Shown in pieces: positions 13,939-24,620 of a DNA stretch of 29,128 bases (positions within the stretch are counted from its first letter, which is position 1; each line of letters opens with the position of its first letter). Made by a program: the position numbers and the translations under genes. The notes under the pieces were generated by a model, which was not told where the DNA came from, ran no database searches, and worked only from the letters and a program-made list of their open reading frames with translations. The DNA lies in the NCBI RefSeq assembly GCF_026151205.1, contig NW_026971848.1, positions 1 to 29,128 on the forward strand, given 5' to 3'. The stretch comes from Bolinopsis microptera (lineage: Eukaryota > Ctenophora > Tentaculata > Lobata > Bolinopsidae).

Positions 13939-16900
13939 TAACAACCAGATTAACCCAACCAGGAATTTTACACAGGAATAAAAATTAAATTATAAGTATC
14001 CATTTATCATGGGAACCGTCAATAAATTGTATCTGAGACTTTTAATGAAAAAACATTTCCAATCCTTTCCCCCCTTTGAAAGTCAGGGACCCAAAGGTTT
14101 TATCCCCTTTAAATCCCTTAAATTAATGACTTAAATTCGCCGGAAGGTTTTCCTCACCAAGTTTGATAAGGTAAAAATTTTTGTTTAAGTAAGTCGTTGG
14201 CATTTTGGAAAATTACCGTTTTGACGCATGAATCTCCCCTTCGTTTGGAAAGCATTCGCTTTCTTCGGAGCAAGCGAAAGGAAAAAAAATAAAGTGGCAC
14301 ACACAGTTGACACCAAATTGGACGCCCCTTTCTTTTCCACTTTGAAAATTGAATATACTGTTGGGGGTTGGGTATTGGTTGCTAATAGTAAGTTGAACGG
14401 TGGGCAGTGAAAAAAAAAATAATGGAGGCCATTTCCTGGGTGAAATTTTTTGAGAATTACAGTTGAGTTTTTAAGGGAAAAGACCAAAGTTTTTCCCATA
14501 AGAAATGGAACTTTGAAAAAATTTTATTTTTTCCCAATTGGATGAATTTGCTTGAGTCCCCCCCCCAGTTGGGGATTTTCAGTGCTTTTATTTTCAATGG
14601 GTGGCATTTGAGACAAAAGATTTTTTGACTAATTTTTCCGGTTCCCCGACCTCTTGGTTATTTGTTGAATACAAGTCCCACATAATATAGAGAACAATTT
14701 TGACTCCCCCTACCCTTCGAAGTGGGGTCCCCGCTCTCGAAAACACCCATTTACTGATTGACCCAACCAAAAAGCAAACATTATCCCCCCCTTTGGACCC
14801 CTACACCGGGGGAGTGTGGTTGAGTATCCTGGGCCTTTTTCGCCAATTTATGGGAGAAATCCAAATGGGCCGGCCTGATTCTCACAAATAGAATTTTGTG
14901 GTGCCTTATCAACAAACGACGAATAGAAAGCCCTTTTGCAATATAAGTTGGACAAGTATAGGGCTTCCTCCGTTTTAAGGTTTGTGTGTTTTGATTTGAT
15001 GATAGAAAAAATGAGAGTTTTTAGAAGAAAGTAGAAATTTCCTTGATTATTCCCCAAAACATTTTTTTTTGAATTGGATTTTGGTTTAAGAGCCCTTCGA
15101 TGATGTTAGGAAATTCCTATACTTTTTTTGCTGGATAGTGGGGTTGAGTACAATTTGACTTAATAATTTTTGGAAACCTATTTTTTTTGAAGGGATCTTT
15201 TTAAATATTTTGTGGATCACATTAACAGGGTTTGGGGCCCTTCCGGCCCTTTGGGTTTTAGTGGCACCAGCATTTTGGTATTGGAGAAATTGGTTCGGTG
15301 GCCCCGGCGGTGTTATAAACGTGGGGGGGGAAAAACTTATTTTTGTTAAAAAAATTTCATCTAGTTTTTCAAGGAAAAGGGTGTTTTTTTTATGTAATCG
15401 AAACCCAAAGGTTACAGTTTTAAGTGATTTTTGGTTTTTTTTTCTTTTTTAAACGGCTTGGCCCAGTTATTAACAAACGAAATTCCGACCCCTTTGATTT
15501 TGTAAAATTTAGCCCTTTTGAAGTAAATTTTAATGTTTAAAGCGAATTTGATTGGGATAAATTTCAGAAGGGAACATACCTTTTTCCTGGTCCCCTCCTC
15601 CCCCAAAAGAAAAAATACAACCTACATTTGGACTCATTTACGAAATGGGACCTTCCCAATTGGCCCCCATTTTTTTTTAGGGAAAAAATGGAAAATCATG
15701 CACACTCCCTTTCTCCTTTCTTGCAGAGGAAGGCGCTGAATATTTTTTTTTTTAAGTAAAAGACATTTTAGTAGCGTTTTTTTTTGACTTTTTCTGTCCG
15801 AAAGTTTAAATCGTTTTGGCCAAAGAGAATTTTTCGTTTTGAATCGTAACTAGTGGGTGGTCCATATTTGGGAGCACCCCATATAATAAAAATGGGCTTG
15901 AATGGAGAAGAGTCCGAACAGTGTAAGGAGTGCTTTAAAAGATAAAACTTGTTTGGATACCGCCTGACTAATAACCCCCATTTCAGGCCAAAAAATATGC
16001 CAAACGCCCGGGCCGATTAGGTTTTTAAAAGGTTTTGTTGAGCCGAATCCCTCTCTGCCCAAAACCCATTTGACACCCGATTTGAATGAAACAGTTACAA
16101 ACATCCAAGGTAACAATAACTGGTCCCGCAACACCACTTTTCAAGATTACGAATTTTCCGTTTTGAAGTGTAAAATTTGGGAATGGTTCGTTTTTTGGTA
16201 TAACGTCCCACCTGTTTTATTTATAACCGCCTTTCACTATTCACCAAAAGATGACCTGCTTTTTGAAAGTTTTTTTGAAGTTTCTATGTGATTACTCAAA
16301 ATGCCCCCACCTTCCTTACAAAAAAATTAACCGAGAATGAATTAAGTTGCATTTGAGTGGGTTCCCCTGGTCCGAGTGACAGAAGTATAAGGTCCATCCG
16401 CCCCACAGCAAGGTGGCTTGAACAAGTAATAGAAAAAATTTTGAAAAGTAAAACGGGGGGCCAAAAATGGGAAAGTCAAGGAAGGGCCCCAAAAAGGATG
16501 AACATATCACTAGAAAAAAAACGTTTAAAAGGGTTACAAAGGTTGAGAGGTGGGGTTGGGAACCCTTGTTCCTGTACCTATACGTATCCTGAAAAAAAAA
16601 AGCGTTTTTTACTGGAAGATGGACCAGATTATTTTTTTAGGTAAGCGTAAAAAAAACGAGTTTGAGTACATCTTTTATTAGAGGAACAATGTAGAAGTTT
16701 TCCCAGTTTTATGATGGCATTTGTTTAGCGAGTTTGAGGAAAAGGGCTTGAATACCGGCAGACTGAGTTCGAAAAAATGCTTTTTTAAAAATTCAACAAA
16801 TACGCTCTATACAGGTGTCCGCCCAAAAAGTTATTATATTTTTTTGATGCTATAGTTTATTGCACAAAAATGGTATAAGTAACAAAAATGTGAAAATCGT

Positions 16901-18028
16901 ATGTTTTTGAGCTTTTCTTTCTCCTTTGGGGTGGGAAGCCTCCCAAGTTGGTTAGTGGATCAGGGCAAGTTTTTTCCCACCAAGAGCGGAAAGTTCGAAT
17001 GGAAAGTTCCGTTTTCTAAGAAGAAATATGTTTTATTGAGAAAAGAGTTTTTTTTCCCTAATGAAACTGCCCTCCCAAACAGCAAACACTGCTAACGGTA
17101 TAGTATTGTTCGAGGAATCCGATTTATTTTCCCTTTTTTTATTGAAGTGGAGAATAAATATGCTGGGAAACGTTCCAGGATAAATTCCTTGATAAGGAAA
17201 GCAACAGCCAGGCGATTTTTAAAGAGGGTTTTCAACAAAATTAATTTTTAATGAAATTGGGTTACCCAGGAATTTTTTAATAATTATTTCATTATTAAAA
17301 TCCCATGCATGTCGAGCCGAGGGAAGCCTTTACCATGTTTGTATGAGGGATTTTATACCAAGAGTCCCAGTTCCCTGTTGTTTGTGGTTGGGAATTTTAA
17401 AAAAAAGGGCCCCTGTTTGAAGTGGACTCCAGGAATGGAGTTTATGCAACCTTGAAATTTAATCCAAGTTCCAGCCTTTTGAATCCCCCCCAATTCCAAT
17501 AGACAAAACTTTTTTTATTTTCCCCCCCCAAATTTAATTTGTATTTGTTTGAGTGTTTTTTATCAGAATTATCGGTTTTTACCAAAAAACAAAAGACTCC
17601 CCCGAATCTATAATGCCCATAAACATGGCCTGGTTCCAAAATTTTTAAAGTTTTCCTTATTCCCTGAAATTTTTTTTTTAGATTTTTTTTGAAAGATTGC
17701 CATTTGAGAAATTTTTTTTTCCCCCCGCTATGTCCTCATTCCCCATACGTTGCGAAGAAATTTCGTTTTTGGCAGAGGTTTTTCCTTCAAACCTTATAGC
17801 TAACCCCCTTTGACAAGATAAAAGTTTGGGATTGTTTTCAACGTTATTAGGTTGTATTTGAAACGGGGAATGTTTTGTTGGAGGTGTCTTATTCTGTAAA
17901 GCCTTTTAAATTTAAACGAAATTATTCCTCCTTTTTTTACCCCTAAATCTCCCGTTTTCCAAGTTAAACCCAAGGTTTTAGGGGGGGGGTGTGAAGGTTG
18001 GGTGAGATTTTTTGGGTGGTTTTGGGGT
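13939..18028. mobile_element. Insertion of about 4.1 kb unique to the second copy
   Basis: Homology to the first copy stops after CCACGAT (13932-13938) and resumes at GATGAAGC (18029-18036), sequences that adjoin in the first copy near 10170-10180. The intervening 4.1 kb has no counterpart in the first copy, so it is an insertion here or a deletion there. The ends share weak reverse-complement similarity (AACCA, ACCCAACC). GAT or a few more bases may be a target duplication, but error density prevents a firm call. I recognise no protein; all reading frames inside are short and unreliable. Confidence 0.6.
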
Positions 18029-18483
18029 GATGAAGCCGGGTATAAATAACCCTCGTGAAAATTTATTAAGATCTCACCCCCCGGTTTTCAGTTTTTTAAC
18101 TATTTCAACCAACACTGAGTAAACCAATCCCCTTTTGAACATTTCAACTTTTAAAAGCTCCCTACCTTTTCCCCAAATAACACATTTTATTTTTTGTTAG
18201 TTTTTACACGCTACGTGCCTCCTGTCACCTTTTTTTTTTTTTGCCTACTTGACTCCGAAAACTACGTTTTTTTTTTGGATTTGCCCCCTAACGTAACTAG
18301 TTTTATCTGAAGGTCACCCCCCCTCACCTTCCCCTAACTTCCTATCTGGACTTTGTTGTTTTTTCCCTACAACCAGTTGTCCGCTTTGACTACACCATTC
18401 TCCCTATCTGAGTTTTTTTACTTATGTCTGTTTTTTTACAGCTAACTCCCCAAGTCCCCAAACACCGACTAATCAACCCCCCA
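18029..18483 (+). promoter_or_regulatory. Promoter and leader of the second gene copy (noisy)
   Basis: Mirror of 9843-10175. TATAAATA is preserved at 18041-18048, and the doublet containing CTATCTG and ACAACCAGTTGT is still recognisable near 18340-18420. TTTTTTTACAG at about 18431-18441 matches the acceptor-like tract. Confidence 0.7.
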
Positions 18484-20768
18484 GGGAAATACATCTCAGG
18501 TAAATGCCCCCCGTGGTTTGAGCTTCAATCGTGGACTCCCCAACAAGTTTTCCGATTCCAGCCTGTTTAGGTGTTATAATAATGTAATCATAATATGCAT
18601 ATGCTTGCCCCTCCTTTATCACATATGCTTTTATTCCCCCTGACCCCCGACACGTGTGCTGCCTCTTGTGAAAAAGTAAACTCTGCCCGGTAGGAGAGGG
18701 GGGGTGGTTTCCCCTTTAGGTGTTTTTCAATTTTCCCTGATCTTAAGTTCCAGGTCCTAAGAATACCCCAAACTTAGATTGTTTTGGTAAGATTTTTTTT
18801 TTCCTTATTCCAGCTCAATGTTTTTATCCTTTAATTCAGGAAAATAAAGTTTGCCAAACAGTTTATTTCTTTAAAGCACTATTTTTGTCCCCTGTTAAGC
18901 ACACTTTGGATTGTATATAATGAAAATGTTTTTTCCTGGAAACAAAACCTGGGGTCTCCCAACTAGATAAGGATGCTCTGTTAGGAGGCGCACTTAAATT
19001 AAAATTTTTTAATAGCTTGGCAAAAAATAAACCTTGAATTAGGTCCCCCTCCTTTAAGTTTAATCTCTTTGGGAAGAAAGGCCAGAAAGGTAAAAATTAG
19101 ATTGGAAATAAGTTGATGGCAAAGTTTTCGCCACAACCTTCCCCATAAGGTTTTTAGGCTAAGAAATTTTAGTTTTTAGAATAACTACCCCCCCCCGGAC
19201 CAAGTTTTGTTATTCATTCCTGATTTTGAGGAAGGGTATCGGGCCAAAGACCAAGTCACGTAACCTCTGTTTTTTTTTTTATGAATTGGTTCTGCCCGAA
19301 CAGGTACTGCTCTGCCCAGAATAGGAAAAGGATACTAGGTTTTGGGCCAAAGTTTTAAGATTAATCAAAGTTCCACGTAAAGACATTCCAGTTCCAAACC
19401 CCTCCTGTCGACTCAGACGAGGGACATTTCCGAGCAAGCAACCTAAATTTAAGAGTTAAGATGTTTGACACGTTTTCTTTTTCAGATAAAGAAATTAGCC
19501 TAAGTTTTTTCCTGATTAGTAAAGGATTGAATCCCATCCTATTTTTTTCCCAAAACATATCTCCCCCACTAGAGTTTGGTAAATGTAAGGGAAACCCTGT
19601 CCCCCCCCACCTTTCCTCCTCGTCTCCCCCCCCCCCTCTTCCCCAAATGTCCAAAATCCTGCCAACCACCCCACAACTGAAATTCTGTTACCACCCCCAA
19701 CTCCATCTGTACCACCACAAACCCTCGCTTCATCCTGTAACCGTCCCGAATCATCATCCCTCAACAACCCCAATAAAATCATCAGCTCAACCCCCAATAT
19801 CATCAGCCTCCCAACCAAATCCCAAATCATTCCAAACCCTAATTCACCCAGCCTGTCAACCCAAAGATCGAGCAGCCTCAAACCCCAAATTCAAAAATCC
19901 CAGTTCATAAAACCACAAATCAAAGTCTGTACCACCCCAAAACTCATCCCTTTGTACCCCAACCCCCACTCCAAATCTGTTAACCAACCCCAACGTCATC
20001 CCCTGGGGGTTTACCCACCCCAACCTCCCCATACCCTGGTACCACCCAAAACAAATCAGCTTTCAACCCCAAAAATTCTATCAGCCTCCTAACCCAAAAA
20101 TCATCAAGCATTTCAACCCAAAAAAAACTAATCCTGTAACCAACCACAAAAAATCATCAGTTTCCAACCCAAACAATCCAGCCCCCACCCCAAGTCATCA
20201 GTTTCTACCCCCAAAGCATCAAGCTTCAACCCAAATCAATCAGTTTCAACACCAAATGCATCCAGCTCAACCCAAATCATCAGTTCCATACCCAAACAAT
20301 CCAGCGGTCAACCCAAATCAATCAGTTTTTTTCAAACCCATTCCATCAGCCTCAACCCCAAAGCTTCAGCCTCCATACCAAAATCCATCACACGCAACCC
20401 CCCCTAATAATCCATCAGTTTGTTTTATTGGTGCCAAGTAAAACCCCAAATTCATCAACCCCTCAACCCAAAATCAATACCAGCTCAACCCAAAAGACCA
20501 TCCTGTAACCTACCTAAAATCATTCCAGTTTCACAACCCTCAAATCCATCAGCTTCTGGAATTCCTGAAAAATGGAAATCCCTTTCCCCCCACCTACTAA
20601 AGTAAATCCGCCATACCCACAAAACAGCCTTTCCCACCTCCCCCCTACCTTTCACTCCAACCTCTGCCCTGGACTGTGTTTCCATCAACTCACTACTACT
20701 AGTGGCCCTTTAGTTTTCTTTTAGAAAGCTGCGGGTTTTTTTAAAAATTATTATATACCCGAAGTTAT
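18484..20768 (+). pseudogene. Uninterrupted but error-ridden second copy of the 534-codon gene
   Basis: The 5' half (to about 19365) follows 9842-9213 in reverse complement. Landmarks are ATACATCTCAGGTAAATGCC at 18488, GATCTTAAGT near 18740 and GAACAGGTACT near 19299. It then passes directly into the counterpart of 4003-3029: CCACGTAA at 19373, TCGACTCAGACGAGG at 19407, then the 18-bp array and a stop near 20766. There is no trace of the 5.2-kb element, so this is its empty site. Frameshifts are everywhere, but most are homopolymer or neighbour-base duplications that look like sequencing error, not decay. I do not attempt a protein from it. Confidence 0.75.
19660..20560 (+). repeat. Noisy copy of the 18-bp coding minisatellite
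   Basis: Repeats of the type AAATCATCAGCTCAACCC are visible throughout with frequent C and A insertions, after initial units with ACCACCCCAACTC that match the PPN-type units. It is expanded in length relative to 3188-3802, most of which could be insertion error. Confidence 0.85.
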
Positions 20769-21360
20769 TAAATTATTTGAAGGGTATTGAAGTATGGAAT
20801 TGATATTTACCAATGAAATTTGAATTTGTTTAGTGGCAAAAAACTATTACTAACCCGCTTTATTAACTGCCCCAAATTTTGCTTTAGTTTGTTACAAATT
20901 GGGCTCAGAAACCTTGATTTTTTTATACAATTTAATACATAATGATATCAAAAAAATCAAAAAATCCTCCAAAAATAAAAAAGGTAACAATCTTCCCTCC
21001 TCCCTTTAAAATAGTTGATAATACCAATCCAATAGTACAAAGTTGTTAAATTACCAAAGGAGGTTACATTTAGATATTTTCAAACCAACCTTGGTCCTAC
21101 AGCCTTTCTTGGAGAAAAAATGGAAACCGGCCATTCTAGTGGATTTCTGGGGAAACTGGGTAAGGGCCCTTTACAAAAAACGTAAGTTGGGAACACATCC
21201 TTGTTTGAATACAACAGTTTGGAAACCAAATTTCCAACCCCTCTTCTGCAACAAACACAAGGCAAGAGACAATAATTCATCCCTCCCCTTCAAAAATTCC
21301 TGTTTTTACATTCTGCTTCAACTGGTTTTTCTAAATTACGGCCTTGAAATCCCCAGCCGC
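20769..21360 (+). other. 3' flank and decayed unit of the second copy (noisy)
   Basis: Aligns in reverse to about 2591-3028: AAACTATTACTAACCCGCTTTATTAACTG-type sequence near 20841, CATAATGATATCAAAAAA near 20938 and CCTTGTTTGAATAC near 21200. The 188-codon frame at 21043-21609 runs across decayed satellite and is not a gene. Confidence 0.75.
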
Positions 21361-22262
21361 CCAGGGATAAAATGGGGTTGTTTTTTCCTGGGAAGGTGGC
21401 TAGGGCCACCAAAACCTTTGTGGGAAACCCCCACTTTTAGGGGGTCCATATACCATAAAACGGATTCCTACCTGTTTTTTTTTTGGGTAGGGGCCTATCC
21501 ACCGAAGTTGTGTTTTAGAAAAAAATTTTCATTTTTTGTTTTCATTTTCCGTTTTGTTTCCCATATGTATTCCAAACTCAAGGGAAGTCCTGGGGCGGAA
21601 CTAATTTGACGTCCAAAAAATAAGGGGTTAAGTAAAAAACTTATACACGTCCCCCCCTACAACCGATAAAACAAAGCATACTCCAGCACCTCTGCCAAAA
21701 GCCCTTTAAACAGACTGAAAAATGAACACCCGTATTAAAAAGCATATATCGGATTAGCCCTCAGGACACCAGCCTTTTTTTTTGGATACGGAAATGGGGA
21801 AAATTAAGTCCTTACTAGTGGCCGGGGTTATGGGGAGTGGCCTAGGGGGCCCCCCAACCAAAACCGTTGTAGAACACTATAAGGGGTCCCAATACCTCAT
21901 TCATAACGATGTCCGGGAACGACCTGTTTTTTTGAGGGGCAATTCCCCCGAACGAGTTTTTTAGATATAATCTTTTAATTTTGTTTCAATTTCCGTATCA
22001 TTCCATGGACCAGGGAAGTTCCTTTGGGGCGACTAATTTTTTGACCGTCAAAAATAAGTTTTTTTAGTAAAAAAACACATACCCCCTACAACCAGAACAT
22101 CATCTCCCCCAGCCACTGCTGCAGCCCCTTTAAACAAACCTGAAAAAATGACTCCCGTAATCAATATCGGAATTTACCTCTCTCAGAAAACCAGCTTTTT
22201 TTGAATACGGAAATGTGAAAAATATTTCCCCCCCCCCCCCCACTCTAGCGGGTTCCTTGGAA
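21361..22262 (+). repeat. Outer satellite array of the second copy (noisy)
   Basis: Units restart at about 21398 (GGCTAGGGCCACCAAAAC), 21820 (GGGAGTGGCCTAGGG) and 22230 (partial). The array therefore has two units and the beginning of a third beyond the decayed one, where the first copy has two. Homology to the left array stops at about 22262. Confidence 0.8.
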
Positions 22263-24620
22263 GTGGAGTTTTTGGGTAAAAACCTATAAAAGAGAGACGA
22301 ATGGATTTTAACCCTTGTAAAGAAAGCTTTCAAATAAACCAATATTTGTTTAATCACCGTCCGTCAGCTTGAAAAATGTGAATGTGTGGAACAATGGCTT
22401 AATATGTTGATACAATGAAGTTGGGTGGTCCAGGGAGGGGGTGGGGGAGTGTGGTGGGGAAAAAAAGTGAAAAATTACAAGTAAAAATGTGTCCCCAATA
22501 AAAAAATTTCAGTCTTTTCTGGTGTGAGGGTTTGAGAAGAAGGAAATGCCAGAATGGTTCTGGGCTGGACTTTAAGGGATTTTGTTGGGCAATTTTAGGA
22601 AGAATGGGGTCCACCCCCCAGAGGGGAACTCAAATTTGGGTGGCGAGGTGGTGCGTGCCCGGTCCACTGTTCTGTTTTCATAGCTTGGTTTTGTCCCGTA
22701 TTTGGATTTAATAGCGTGCCCGTTGTTTTTTCCTGTGAGGTCAAGTTTTGGGAGCGTGAGGTGAGGGACAAATTTGGGAGGACCTTTCGAAGTTTTGTTT
22801 TCCAGGAGATGGTGGGGGGTGGCCCGGTGGTTTCAGGGCAAATGGACTTGTGCCAAGGGGCGAATTGGGATTCCTGTCCACACCCCCCTGTGGAAAATTT
22901 TCCGGTACCCGATGGCGTTGTTGATCAGGTATAAAACAATCGTTCGGTGTTCTTTCCAGCGGTGGACCCACAGGGGGTCTGTAGGTCTGGGTCCCCCCCG
23001 GCCGTTCTTTGTAGGGGCCCCCCGCAACTGTTGTTGGAAGCAGGAAATTTTCCGGTAGATGGGTTGGTGTGGGAGGGTGAGGTGAAAGTTGGGGGGGTGT
23101 GGGTCTTTCGTTTTTTTGGTGAAGGAGGTTTTTGCCCCGGAGGGAAGGGTAAAGCCCAAGAAGGTAAAAGGTGGTTTGGAACTTTTGGTGGGATGTTTCC
23201 CCGTTGGTGGGGTTGGTCCCCCCCGAGCTAATCTTGGAGATTGGGTATGGGAGTAGGGAAGGGATGGGGGAAAACGGGGTAAAGAGAAACAGTAAAGGGC
23301 ATGGTTCAACGGTTCCCCCCCCCCCTGTTCGGTTGAAAAAAATGAGGGCCTAGGGAATTTGGTGGGCGAGAAGGGGTTTGTGGTGGAATTTTTCCGTTGT
23401 ACGTTGTCGTCCATGATAAATTGGGGGGGGTGGGAATGGCGGTGGAGAAAAGGGAAGGCCGTACTGGAGGCAAAAACGTTGTCCCGTAAACTGGTCCCCT
23501 GGAGTTTCCCGTCCGTCTCCAAGGGTTTGGGGGGTGGAGCCCAATAAATGTTATGGGTGGGCTCTTCTCTGGTCCAGTGGATCCGGAAAAAATTTTGATC
23601 CTGCGATTCCTTTAGGATGAGTATATTGGTGGTTTGGCAGGAGGAGGTTACTTGGTGGTAGAGGGGTTATTTTATTGGTGTGGGTGGGGTATATCCGTAG
23701 ACGGATTGTGGGCCATTGGTCATGGATGGGAAATGAGAAAACGGTCCCCAAGGCAGGGAAAATAAAGTATTTGTATAAATTTTCCGTCTGACGAGGGATG
23801 TTCCCTATGGGGTTAAAGTTTGAGGGAGGTCCTTCAGTTAAGGGAGAATAAGGAAATGTAAGGAAGGATTCTGGCCTGGTTTTATCTGTCCTCGGGAAAG
23901 ATTCCAACGGGCCCGTCCCGTCCAACCGAAAATGGGGAAAAGGTAAGTGGGTTATCGGACCCTTACAACCTCAATCCTCAACCCTCCACCTGAAGTCAGA
24001 AGTGAAAACGTTTCCCACCTAAAAAAAAACCAAACATACAAAACTCCCCATCAGCTCTTCAAAAAGAAAGCCCCGCCCAAAGTGTCCCCGGAACCAATAA
24101 ACTTCTTATTCACACTTCAATCTCCCTGTTTTTGGAATTTTGAATCAGTTATCATTATTATATTTAACGCCGAACCCAAAAAGCCAGTCCCCCAACAAAC
24201 AAACACTTTAAGTTCAAAAAAATATTTAGGTCAACTTAACAGGGGCCCCAACAACCAACCCTTCCAAGTAACGCCGAGGCCCTAAAATGAACCGACCAAC
24301 TAGGAACGAGAAACCTAATTAATTTAGTGAAACAGATATTTTTCTCAACCTCAAAACCCCCCCGCCTTTTGAGTTTTTTTGGTTGCACCATAATCATGCA
24401 GTAGCGTGTGGCAAGTTTTATTGTGGGGTGGCCAGTTAGAAAAACTGTTTTCGGCCTCCTTCTGCCCCCAAGAACCTAGGTTTCATCACTTCCCCGGCCC
24501 AGGGCTGCCAGGGAGTAACTTCCCAAGAGCGGGTTTAGGAAATATAAGCCCGCCGTATTTCTTTTTTAACTTACAAACATCAAGCTCAGTTTACCAAACC
24601 TTGTCTAATGATAGACCATG
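22263..24620. other. Unresolved noisy segment with G/T-rich plus strand
   Basis: Unrelated to the left half as far as I can read. From about 22400 to 23950 the plus strand is strongly G-rich (many GTGGG and GGGGTGG words), unlike the rest of the window. It then turns A/C-rich near 23950-24300. Frames up to 229 codons occur on the minus strand (22833-23522), but the base quality is poor and the products are Pro/Thr/His-rich, as expected from C-runs. I cannot support a gene, though a degraded coding region cannot be excluded. Confidence 0.4.

Larger units (their letters stand above)
12161..22262. repeat. Right half of the large inverted duplication
   Basis: Covers the inverted counterpart of 1976-12034 in order: central arm, satellites, promoter, gene, decayed unit, satellites. 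Differences from the left half are structural (no 5.2-kb element, an extra 4.1-kb segment, changed satellite unit numbers) plus the base-level noise. Confidence 0.88.

Noticed and set aside
14700-14890. Short frame with GLFRQFMGEIQ, faintly like a reverse transcriptase segment
   Set aside because: It is too short, lies in noisy sequence and has no neighbouring catalytic motif.
1976-22262. Treating the whole inverted structure as a simple fold-back sequencing artefact
   Set aside because: The right half lacks the 5.2-kb element, has its own 4.1-kb insertion and has different satellite unit numbers, so it was not copied from the left molecule.
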